Assembly (NCBI GenBank): GCA_016793465.1
Contig: JAEUJW010000019.1
Span: forward strand, 1 to 20,011
Source of the DNA: Myxococcales bacterium
GTDB lineage: Bacteria > Myxococcota > Polyangia > Nannocystales > Nannocystaceae
DNA: 20,011 nucleotides
Direction of reading: 5' to 3'
Made by a program: the position numbers and the translations under genes. Below the pieces are notes generated by a model. That model was not told the DNA's origin. It searched no databases and was given only the letters and a program-made list of their open reading frames with translations. Positions 6,679 to 13,266 of the stretch are shown here, piece after piece. Each line of letters starts with the position of its first letter. The stretch's first letter is position 1.

Positions 6679-6861
6679 GGTGTCTTTCCGGTCCCGTGGG
6701 TGGCGGGATCTCCCGGCGCCCCTGGCGGGCGGCGCGGATAGGCTGTGCATGATGGGTCGGGTGCCCGGCGGGCGCAAGGCGGTCGGGTGCGGCCTGGCGT
6801 GAGGTCCGGGACCTCGGGCCGCAAATGCGGCGGCGGGCCGGCTGTCAGATCGCCGGGCTGC

Positions 6862-6890
6862 TTCACGCGTCCGCGGGGGTGCGATACCCT
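6862..6890 (+). promoter_or_regulatory. Candidate promoter of the heme operon
   Basis: TTCACG (6862-6867) and TACCCT (6885-6890) are exactly 17 bp apart. The ATG of the first gene is 9 nt past the -10 box (6900), consistent with a leaderless message. This is the best-supported promoter in the window and should drive the whole four-gene unit. Confidence 0.5.
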
Positions 6891-6899
6891 CGCCCGACC

Positions 6900-7286
6900 A
6901 TGCCGCGGATCTTCGTCGCCCAGCCCCTTGTCGACACCTGGCTCGCCGCGGGTCGCGTGCAGCTCGAGCGAGACCTCCTGAAGGTGCCGGACGCGGCCGG
7001 CAACATGGTCGACCTGTTCATCAACCCGGCGGTGTTCTTCGAGCGCATCGACGGCAGCGATACCGACGTGCACGGGGTCGTGGGCAAGGTGAAGACGTCG
7101 CAGGAGCTGGCGCAGATGGGCGCCGACCACTATGAAGGCTCGGTGGTCATGGGCGACTACGCGTACACGGTGGTCCCGGGGTTCATCGCCGTCGCGGTCG
7201 ACGCCCGCGGGGCCGAGGTCAAGCTCGACGGCGCGAGCTGGGGCCGCCTGATGGTCCAGATCGAGTCGCTCGGCGCGAGCGCGTGA
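6900..7286 (+). CDS. Conserved-type hypothetical protein, first gene of the heme operon
   Basis: This 128-aa soluble protein is not recognised. The start at 6900 (MPRIFVAQPLVD) is chosen because a promoter-like TTCACG-17-TACCCT ends nine bases upstream; the frame is open further up but looks non-coding. It has no signal peptide, membrane segment or cysteine. The sequence alternates short hydrophobic strands (VDLFINPAVFFERI, AYTVVPGFIAVAVD) and ends in a helix, suggesting a small mostly-beta domain. A central stretch, GVVGKVKTSQELAQMG, may be a helix. The stop is three bases before the hemX-like ATG, so it is almost certainly cotranscribed with hemX-hemA-hemC. A regulatory or assembly role in tetrapyrrole synthesis is guilt by association only. 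Confidence 0.8.
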   Translation: MPRIFVAQPLVDTWLAAGRVQLERDLLKVPDAAGNMVDLFINPAVFFERIDGSDTDVHGVVGKVKTSQELAQMGADHYEGSVVMGDYAYTVVPGFIAVAVDARGAEVKLDGASWGRLMVQIESLGASA

Positions 7287-7289
7287 ACC

Positions 7290-8117
7290 ATGCACGTGCT
7301 GTTCATCCTGGCCGCGCTGGCCTACGGAGCGGCGACCTTCGCCTACGGGCTGGACAGCGACGAGCCCGAGAGCGCGAGCCGCTCGCAGGTCGCCCGCAAC
7401 GCGTCGAGCCGGCAGCGCCGCGCGCGGGTCCTGCTGGCGCTCGCGGGCGTGCTGCACCTGTGCACGATCGGCGCCCAGTGCATGCGCGGCGAGCACCCGT
7501 TCGGCTCGGTGTTCCTGGCGACCAGCTTCGGCGCGCTGCTGGCGGTGACCGGGTACTGCCTGCTGACGCTGGCCCGGCCGATGCACACGCTCGGCGCGGT
7601 GCTGGCCCCGGTCGGGCTGTTCGGGCTGGCCGCGGGCGTGATGTTCGGGGCGACCAGCGTGCACGACCCGCTGCCGGCGCCGGCCCACAGCCTGGCCACC
7701 GCGCACATCGCCCTGGCGACGCTCGGCCTGGCGGGCTTCGTGCTGGCGGCCGCGGTCGCGGGCCTGTACCTGGCGCTCGAGCGCAAGCTGCGGCACAAGC
7801 AGTGGAAGCCGCGGCCGGGGGTGATGTCGCTGGCCGGCGCGGAGCGGCTGCACTACCAGATCGTGCTGCTGGTGACGCCGGTGTTCACGCTGGCGATCGT
7901 GACGGGCGTGCTGTGGACGGTGCGCGCCGGCGGGGTCGAGAGCGTGGGCGCGCGGTGGATCGAGCTGCTGATGGCGGTGGCGGCCTGGATCAGCAGCGTG
8001 GCGGTGCTGGTGCTGCGCGCGGCGTTCGGCCTGCGCGGGCGGCGGTCGGCGATCCTCACGCTGTTCACGTTCGCGTGCACGCTGCTGGTGATCGTCTGGT
8101 ACGGGGTGCGCTCGTGA
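7290..8117 (+). CDS. hemX: HemX/CcsA-family eight-helix membrane protein
   Basis: This 275-aa integral membrane protein has eight predicted helices (about residues 3-20, 46-64, 72-92, 99-119, 137-162, 190-211, 224-243, 254-271). Histidines lie in or near helices (His56, His99, His139, His188), as in the cytochrome c assembly/CcsA superfamily. The tryptophan-rich WWD heme-handling motif of true CcsA/CcmC is absent, and the size fits HemX. In Bacillus, HemX is encoded beside hemA and lowers the cellular level of glutamyl-tRNA reductase. Here it sits directly before hemA with a GTGA overlap, which supports HemX over a c-type cytochrome role. Annotation as a generic cytochrome c assembly protein is the alternative. 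No other ccm/ccs genes are in the window. Confidence 0.82.
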   Translation: MHVLFILAALAYGAATFAYGLDSDEPESASRSQVARNASSRQRRARVLLALAGVLHLCTIGAQCMRGEHPFGSVFLATSFGALLAVTGYCLLTLARPMHTLGAVLAPVGLFGLAAGVMFGATSVHDPLPAPAHSLATAHIALATLGLAGFVLAAAVAGLYLALERKLRHKQWKPRPGVMSLAGAERLHYQIVLLVTPVFTLAIVTGVLWTVRAGGVESVGARWIELLMAVAAWISSVAVLVLRAAFGLRGRRSAILTLFTFACTLLVIVWYGVRS

Positions 8118-9445
8118 CGAACCTGCTGGCGGTGGGGATCAACCACAAGACGGCGCCGGTCGAGCTGCGCGAGCGGCTGGCGTTCGCGGCGGACGACCTG
8201 CGGGCCGCGCTGGCGCAGCTCGGCGAGCGCGCCGAGCTCGAGGAGGTGATGGTGGTCTCGACCTGCAACCGCGTCGAGGTCTACGCGGTCGGCCCGAGCT
8301 GGGCCCGCTGCGGCGAGGCGGTGCTGCAGGCCCTGTCCGAGCTGCGCGGGGTGCCGCTCGCCGACCTGACGCCGCACACGTTCGTGCGCGGCGAGCAGGC
8401 GGCCGCGAGCCACATCTTCCGGGTGGCCTCGAGCCTCGAGAGCATGGTGGTCGGCGAGCCGCAGATCCTCGGGCAGGTCAAGGAGGCGTTCGAGCTGGCC
8501 CAGCGCCACGGGACCGTCGGGGGCCTGCTGGACCGCTGCATGAGCACGGCCTTCAGGGCGGCCAAGCGCGTGCGCAGCGAGACGGAGATCGCCCGCGGCG
8601 CGGCCAGCGTGCCGAGCGTGGCGGTCGACCTGGCGAAGAGCATCTTCGGCGAGCTGCGCGGCTGCGGGGCCCTGCTGGTCGGCGCCGGCGAGATGGCGCA
8701 GCAGGCCGGGGTGCACCTGAAGGCGGCCGGCGTGGCCGAGCTGACGGTCGTCAACCGCAGCGAGCCGCGCGGGCAGGCGCTGGCGGACGAGCTCGGCGGC
8801 CGCTACGCCGGCTGGGACCAGCTCGAGCTCGAGCTGCGGCGGGCCGACATCGCCGTGACGAGCACGGGCTCGGCGCTACCGGTGATCGACCGCGCGCTGC
8901 TGAAGCGGGTGATGAAGGCGCGGCGCGGGGCGCCGATGTTCCTCGTCGACATCGCGGTGCCCCGCGACGTCGAGCCCGAGGTGGCGAAGCTCGACCAGGT
9001 GTTCCTCTACAACATCGACGACCTGCAGTCGATCGTGCACGACAACCTGCGCAGCCGCGTGGCCGAGGCCGAGCGCGCCGGCGCGGTGGTCGAGGAGGAG
9101 GTGCTCGAGTTCATGCGCTGGCAACGAACGCGGGCGATCGGGCCGATCTTGAAGGCGCTCCAGGGGCAGGCGCGGGCGGTGGTCGAGGGGGAGATGGCGC
9201 GCCTGAAGGGCAAGCTGCAGGGGCTGTCGCCCGAGCAGCAGAAGGCCGTCGAGACGCTGGTCCACGGGGTGGCCCAGAAGCTGCTGCACAGGCCGATGAC
9301 GGCGCTGCGCGAGGCGGCGGCGGTGCACGGCGGCCCGGACCTGGCGAGCGCGGCGCAGACGCTGTTCGGCGTCGACCTCGCGCCGGACAGCTCCGGGCGC
9401 GCGCCGGTCCCCGGCGGGGCGGCCGAGCCGACGACAGGAGGATGA
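8114..9445 (+). CDS. hemA: Glutamyl-tRNA reductase
   Basis: This 443-aa enzyme catalyses the NADPH-dependent reduction of glutamyl-tRNA to glutamate-1-semialdehyde, the committed step of C5-pathway tetrapyrrole synthesis. The N-terminal GINHKTAPVELRERLAF and the catalytic cysteine in STCNRVEVY (Cys51) are intact. So are FRVASSLESMVVGEPQILGQ, the nucleotide loop VGAGEM (residues 189-194) and the C-terminal dimerisation helices with LHRPMTALREAA. The start is the GTG at 8114, whose GTGA overlaps the hemX stop and implies translational coupling. A slightly extended Gly/Pro-rich tail ends with the hemC ribosome binding site. Heme feedback cannot be judged from sequence. Confidence 0.97.
   Translation: MTNLLAVGINHKTAPVELRERLAFAADDLRAALAQLGERAELEEVMVVSTCNRVEVYAVGPSWARCGEAVLQALSELRGVPLADLTPHTFVRGEQAAASHIFRVASSLESMVVGEPQILGQVKEAFELAQRHGTVGGLLDRCMSTAFRAAKRVRSETEIARGAASVPSVAVDLAKSIFGELRGCGALLVGAGEMAQQAGVHLKAAGVAELTVVNRSEPRGQALADELGGRYAGWDQLELELRRADIAVTSTGSALPVIDRALLKRVMKARRGAPMFLVDIAVPRDVEPEVAKLDQVFLYNIDDLQSIVHDNLRSRVAEAERAGAVVEEEVLEFMRWQRTRAIGPILKALQGQARAVVEGEMARLKGKLQGLSPEQQKAVETLVHGVAQKLLHRPMTALREAAAVHGGPDLASAAQTLFGVDLAPDSSGRAPVPGGAAEPTTGG
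9436..9441 (+). promoter_or_regulatory. AGGAGG ribosome binding site of hemC inside the hemA 3' end
   Basis: A full AGGAGG lies within the last codons of hemA, ten bases before the hemC ATG at 9452. It is the strongest Shine-Dalgarno sequence in the window and confirms the hemC start. Confidence 0.65.
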
Positions 9446-9451
9446 AGAGCC

Positions 9452-10444
9452 ATGGAAGTCGAACTGGACAGGCCGTTGCGCATCGGGACCCGCGGATCGG
9501 AGCTGGCGCTGTGGCAGGCCAATCACACCCGTGATCGCCTGCGCGAGCGCTGGGGCGAGCGGCTGGCGGTCGAGCTGGTGCTGATCACGACCGACGGCGA
9601 TCGCATCCAGGATCGTCCGCTCAACCAGATCGGCGGCAAGGGGCTGTTCGTCAACGCGATCGAGGAGCAGCTGACGGCCGGGGCGGTCGACCTGGCGGTC
9701 CACAGCATGAAGGACCTGCCGGGCCGCCTGGCGCCGGGGCTGGCGATCGTGTGCACGCCGCCGCGCGAGGACCCGCGCGACGCGCTGGTGCTCGGGCCGC
9801 GGCTGCGCGCGCAGTTCAAGGCGGAGGCCGAGCGCGGCGAGCTGTCGCTGGCGTCGCTGCCGGCGGGCACGCGCGTCGGCACCACGAGCCTGCGCCGCGC
9901 GGCGCTGACGCGGCGCAGCAACCCGGGGCTCGAGATCCGCCAGCTCCGCGGCAACGTGCCGACGCGGCTGCGCAAGGTCCACGGCGGCGAGGAGTACGAC
10001 GCGATCCTGCTGGCGGCGGCCGGGCTGTCGCGGCTCGGGCTCGGCGCGGAGATCGACGCGCGGCTCGACCCGGAGACGTTCTGCCCCGCGGCGTGTCAGG
10101 GCATCCTGGCGCTCGAGTGTCGCGAGGACGACGCCCGCGTGCGCGAGCTGGTGGCGCCGCTGTCCGACGCGGCGGCGGCGACGATGGCCGCGGCCGAGCG
10201 GGCGTTCCTCGCGCGGCTCGACGGCGGGTGCCAGGTGCCGATGGGCTGCCACGCGGCGTTCGTCGGCGGCGAGCTGCAGGTGCGCGGGGTGATCGCCGAC
10301 CCGGCGGGGCGACCTGTCTTTTCGGGCAGCCGCACCGGGCGAGCCGAAGAGGCCGCGGCGCTCGGGCGGGAGCTCGCGGAGCTGCTGCTGCGGCTCGGCG
10401 CCGATCGCGTGCTCGACGCGCTGGCCCACACCGTGCGGGCCTGA
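9452..10444 (+). CDS. hemC: Hydroxymethylbilane synthase (porphobilinogen deaminase)
   Basis: This 330-aa enzyme joins four porphobilinogen units to make hydroxymethylbilane. Visible family motifs are RIGTRGSELALWQAN, TTDGDRIQD, GGKGLFVNAIEEQL and VDLAVHSMKDLP (the catalytic Asp is the D of VDLAVHS in the E. coli numbering scheme). Further on come VGTTSLRR, QLRGNVPTRLRK and LDGGCQVPMGCHA, whose Cys260 should carry the dipyrromethane cofactor. It is somewhat longer than the E. coli enzyme because of a charged insert around residues 113-130. Six bases separate it from hemA. hemD and hemB do not follow; a lipoprotein gene on the other strand closes the operon here. Confidence 0.97.
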   Translation: MEVELDRPLRIGTRGSELALWQANHTRDRLRERWGERLAVELVLITTDGDRIQDRPLNQIGGKGLFVNAIEEQLTAGAVDLAVHSMKDLPGRLAPGLAIVCTPPREDPRDALVLGPRLRAQFKAEAERGELSLASLPAGTRVGTTSLRRAALTRRSNPGLEIRQLRGNVPTRLRKVHGGEEYDAILLAAAGLSRLGLGAEIDARLDPETFCPAACQGILALECREDDARVRELVAPLSDAAAATMAAAERAFLARLDGGCQVPMGCHAAFVGGELQVRGVIADPAGRPVFSGSRTGRAEEAAALGRELAELLLRLGADRVLDALAHTVRA

Positions 10445-10516
10445 TCCCCGGGCGTCGAGCGCGTCTCGCACGCGCCACTCGATCACGCCCGTCCGACCAC
10501 GCGATCGAGACGAAAT

Positions 10517-10541
10517 GCCGCGCTCGAACGGCGAGCGCGGC
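10517..10541. terminator. Hairpin between convergent hemC and lipoprotein genes
   Basis: GCCGCGCTCG (10517-10526) and CGAGCGCGGC (10532-10541) form a perfect 10-bp stem with a 5-nt loop. It lies just past the lipoprotein stop and about 70 bp past the hemC stop. On the minus strand the stem is followed by ATTTCG, a weak T-tract, so it probably serves the lipoprotein gene best and may act in both directions. Confidence 0.55.
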
Positions 10542-10547
10542 GGGCGA

Positions 10548-11099
10548 TCAGTGCTGCTCTTGCTTCTCGATGCCGACCTGCACGCGGCGGCCGTCGGGGC
10601 CGTCCTCGACCTTGACGTCGACCTTGCCGTCGACGCCGTCGGCGGCGAGCTGGTCGCGGATCAGCTGCTCGGCCTCGGCGGGCGACATGTCGGCGTCGAC
10701 GGCGATGACCGGCATCGACGGGCCGCCGCCCTGGCCGGCGGGGATGGTGGTGGTGGTGATGCTGGCGCCGGCGAGGGCGGGGAAGTTGGCCTTCAGGTCG
10801 GCCGCGATGTCGCCCTGGGGGAGGGTGCCGCCCCACAGCTCGATGACGATGCTCGGCGGGCCGTCGTCCTCCTTCTTGACCCGGACCATGGCGGCGCCGG
10901 TGTCGTGACCCGCGAGCTCGAGGTGCCTGGCGAGCTCGTGGATCGCGGCCTCGGACAGGTCGCCGGCGTCGGTCACGGTGACGCGCAGGCCGGGCGAGTT
11001 CTCGAGCTCGAGGGCGCGGGCGGCCGCGTCGTCGGGTCGGTTGTCGCAGCCGAGGGCGAGAAGGGTGCAGAGCAGCGGGGCGATCAGGAGCTTGGTCAT
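10548..11099 (-). CDS. Small predicted lipoprotein of unknown function
   Basis: This 183-aa protein starts at the ATG at 11099 with a signal peptide ending in a lipobox-like ALGC (Cys18) followed by Asp-Asn. By E. coli rules an Asp at +2 favours the inner membrane, but this rule may not hold here. The mature part has no recognised domain. It shows alternating helices and strands, a Thr run (SITTTTIP), a Gly/Pro-rich hinge (AGQGGGPSMP), a helix with MSPAEAEQLIRDQLAADGVD, and an acidic strand region. GAGGG lies about five bases before the ATG as a possible ribosome site. It is divergent from the CHAT-SIR2 gene with 139 bp between starts. A link to that system is possible but unsupported. Confidence 0.8.
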   Translation of the reverse strand: MTKLLIAPLLCTLLALGCDNRPDDAAARALELENSPGLRVTVTDAGDLSEAAIHELARHLELAGHDTGAAMVRVKKEDDGPPSIVIELWGGTLPQGDIAADLKANFPALAGASITTTTIPAGQGGGPSMPVIAVDADMSPAEAEQLIRDQLAADGVDGKVDVKVEDGPDGRRVQVGIEKQEQH

Positions 11100-11213
11100 G
11101 CACCCTCGTACGGGCCCGGTCGGCGGAGGTGACGGACAATTTTGGCGAACCTCGGGCGCGGGCGCCCGGGGCGAGGACGAGCCCGGGTGCGGGGCCATGG
11201 CGGGGTGTCGCGC

Positions 11214-11222
11214 TGGTACACT
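11214..11222 (+). promoter_or_regulatory. Extended -10 promoter element of the CHAT-SIR2/STAND operon
   Basis: TGGTACACT contains an extended -10 motif (TGn plus TACACT at 11217-11222), which can work without a clear -35 box, and none is seen. The ATG at 11239 lies 16 nt past the box, giving a leader of about ten bases. Confidence 0.45.
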
Positions 11223-11238
11223 CGCGGGCCGGGGGTGG

Positions 11239-13266
11239 ATGGTGGCGGAGTGCGCGGAGCTCGAGGTCGGCCTGGAGCGGCGGGACGCGGGCGCGTACGC
11301 GGTGGAGCTGCGGTTCACGCAGCCGGGCAGCGAGGCCGACGTGCGGGTCGGGGGCGTGACGCCGATCCTCGTGCACCTCGCGGTCGACGAGCTGCGGCAG
11401 ATGGTGCTCGACGCGGACGCCTACGGGGCGGCGCTGGGGGCGGCGCTGTTCGGGCCGCGCGAGGTCGCGGAGACGTTCGCGCGGGCCGAGACGACGGCGC
11501 AGCAGGCCGGGCTGCCGCTGCGCCTGCGCCTGGCGATCGGGGCCGACGCGCCCGAGCTGCACGGGCTGCGCTGGGAGACGCTGAAGGACCCGGCGGGGCG
11601 GCGCCTCGTGGCGCGCCAGGGGCTGCTGTTCTCGCGCTACCTGGGGAGCTTCGACTGGCAGCCGGTCGCGCTGCGGCCGCAGGGCGAGCTGCGGGTGCTG
11701 GTGGCGATCGCCAACCCGAGGGGCATCGAGCGCTACGGGCTGGGGGCGATCGACGTCGCCGGCGAGTGGGCGCGCGCGCAGGCCAGCCTGAAGGGGGTGC
11801 GCACGACGCCGCTGATCGAGGCCGGCGCGGTCACGCTGCAGGCCCTCGGCGCGCGCCTGGCCGAGGGCCACGACGTGCTGTACCTGATGGCCCACGGGAG
11901 CTGGCAGCGCGGGGCCTCGTGGCTGTTCCTCGACGGCGCGGACGGGCAGGTCGAGCGCGTCGCCGGCGAGGCGCTGGTCGAGCGCGTCGCGGCGCTGTCG
12001 CCGAGGCCGCGGCTGGTCGTGCTGGCCAGCTGCGAGAGCTCGGGGACCGGGCAGCTCGCGGGCGAGGCGGAGGAGGCCGCGGCGGCGCTGGGGCCGAGCC
12101 TGGCGCGCTGCGGGGTGCCGGCGGTGCTGGCGATGCAGGGCAAGATCAGCGTGGCCACGGTCGAGCGCATGATGCCGATCCTGTTCGCCGAGCTGCAGCA
12201 GGGCGGGCAGGTCGACCGCGCCCTGGCGCTCGCGCGGGCGGCGGTGCAGGACCGTCCGGACTGGTGGATGCCGGCCCTGTTCATGCGCCTGCGCAGCGGG
12301 CGGATCAGCTACGTGCCGGGCTTCGGCGACGGCCAGGGCTTCGAGAAGTGGCCGTCGCTGGTGCGCAGCATCAAGTCGGGGCGCTGCACGCCGATCGTCG
12401 GGACCGGGCTGACGGAGTCGCTGCTGGGCTCGACGCGCGAGCTGGCGCAGGGCTGGGCCCGGCGCTACGGCTACCCGCTGGAGGCCGGCCGCGACGCGCT
12501 GCCGCGGGTGGCGCAGTACCTGGTGGTCGACCAGGACACCAACTTCCCGCGCGACGAGCTCGAGGCGACGCTGCGGCAGGTGGTCGCCGGGCGCTGCCCG
12601 GGGGCTGTCCCCGAGGACAGCTCGGGCCTCGGCATCGACGAGGTGCTGGCGGCGGCGGCGGCGTGGGGCGAGGCGCGCGGGCAGCTCGAGGGCCACGCGG
12701 TGCTCGCGGGCCTACCGGTGCCGATCTTCCTGACGACCGCGGTCGACCGGCTGCTCGAGCGCGGCCTGACGGCGGCGGGCAAGCGGCCGGACTCGCGGCT
12801 GTGCGCGTGGAACGGCGAGGCCGAGGCCGAGGACGAGGCGCGGCCGGACGTCCAGCGGCCGCTGGTGTACCACCTGTTCGGGCGGCTCGACGCGCGCGAC
12901 GCCATGGTCCTGACCGAGGACGACTACTTCGACTTCTTGATCGGCGTGACGAGCAACCGCGAGCTCGTGCCGGTGGCGGTGCGGCGGGCGCTGGCCGACT
13001 CGGCGCTGCTGTTCCTCGGGTTTCGCATGGAGGACTGGGAGTTCCGCGTGCTGCTGCGCAGCATCGCGGCGCAGCAGGGCGGCGGCCGGCGCAAGCGCTA
13101 CGCGCACGTGGCGGCCCAGGTCGATCCGGAGCAGGGGCTGACGGTCGACCCGGCGCGGGCGCGGCGGTTCCTGGCCGGCTACTTCGACGCGGCGGACATC
13201 ACGATCTACTGGGGCAGCGCGGAGGACTTCCTGCGCGAGCTGAAGGCCCGGCTGGAGGCGCCGTGA
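11239..13266 (+). CDS. CHAT (caspase-like) protease fused to SIR2-like domain
   Basis: This 675-aa soluble protein has three parts. Residues 1-150 are an alpha/beta region with LHGLRWETLKDP and FSRYLGSFDW, a pattern I associate with CHAT proteins of conflict systems. Residues about 150-345 are the CHAT clan CD peptidase: the catalytic His is in YLMAHG (His219) and the nucleophile in LVVLASCESSG (Cys265), and the domain closes with PAVLAMQGKISV and RLRSGRISYVPG. Residues about 380-670 are SIR2-like: PIVGTGLTESLL, FLTTAVDRLLE, VYHLFGRL, VLTEDDYFDFLIG, LFLGFRMEDWEFRVLLRS. The protease pair is complete. In the SIR2 part, the usual Asn of TTNxD is Ala501 and the His of HG is Phe547, so NADase activity is doubtful. 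I chose the ATG at 11239, and the upstream frame extension shows no family features. The stop overlaps the STAND gene start (GTGA). Confidence 0.92.
   Translation: MVAECAELEVGLERRDAGAYAVELRFTQPGSEADVRVGGVTPILVHLAVDELRQMVLDADAYGAALGAALFGPREVAETFARAETTAQQAGLPLRLRLAIGADAPELHGLRWETLKDPAGRRLVARQGLLFSRYLGSFDWQPVALRPQGELRVLVAIANPRGIERYGLGAIDVAGEWARAQASLKGVRTTPLIEAGAVTLQALGARLAEGHDVLYLMAHGSWQRGASWLFLDGADGQVERVAGEALVERVAALSPRPRLVVLASCESSGTGQLAGEAEEAAAALGPSLARCGVPAVLAMQGKISVATVERMMPILFAELQQGGQVDRALALARAAVQDRPDWWMPALFMRLRSGRISYVPGFGDGQGFEKWPSLVRSIKSGRCTPIVGTGLTESLLGSTRELAQGWARRYGYPLEAGRDALPRVAQYLVVDQDTNFPRDELEATLRQVVAGRCPGAVPEDSSGLGIDEVLAAAAAWGEARGQLEGHAVLAGLPVPIFLTTAVDRLLERGLTAAGKRPDSRLCAWNGEAEAEDEARPDVQRPLVYHLFGRLDARDAMVLTEDDYFDFLIGVTSNRELVPVAVRRALADSALLFLGFRMEDWEFRVLLRSIAAQQGGGRRKRYAHVAAQVDPEQGLTVDPARARRFLAGYFDAADITIYWGSAEDFLRELKARLEAP

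Noticed and set aside
6679..6777. Longer thioredoxin start adding 33 residues
   Set aside because: The extension is Arg/Pro-rich, unlike a signal peptide or thioredoxin. The protein from 6678 has exactly the family length.
7290..8117. True CcsA/CcmC cytochrome c heme-lyase
   Set aside because: The tryptophan-rich WWD motif is missing and the gene is coupled to hemA, so HemX is the better call.
10978..11238. Upstream extension of the CHAT-SIR2 frame
   Set aside because: It runs antisense over the lipoprotein start and lacks family features. The promoter-like TACACT and the ATG at 11239 fit better.
11142..13262. Open reading frame extending the STAND protein upstream by 707 codons
   Set aside because: This part overlaps the CHAT-SIR2 gene in another frame and reads as Arg/Ala/Gly-rich noise. 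The nSTAND1 motif begins right after the GTG at 13263.
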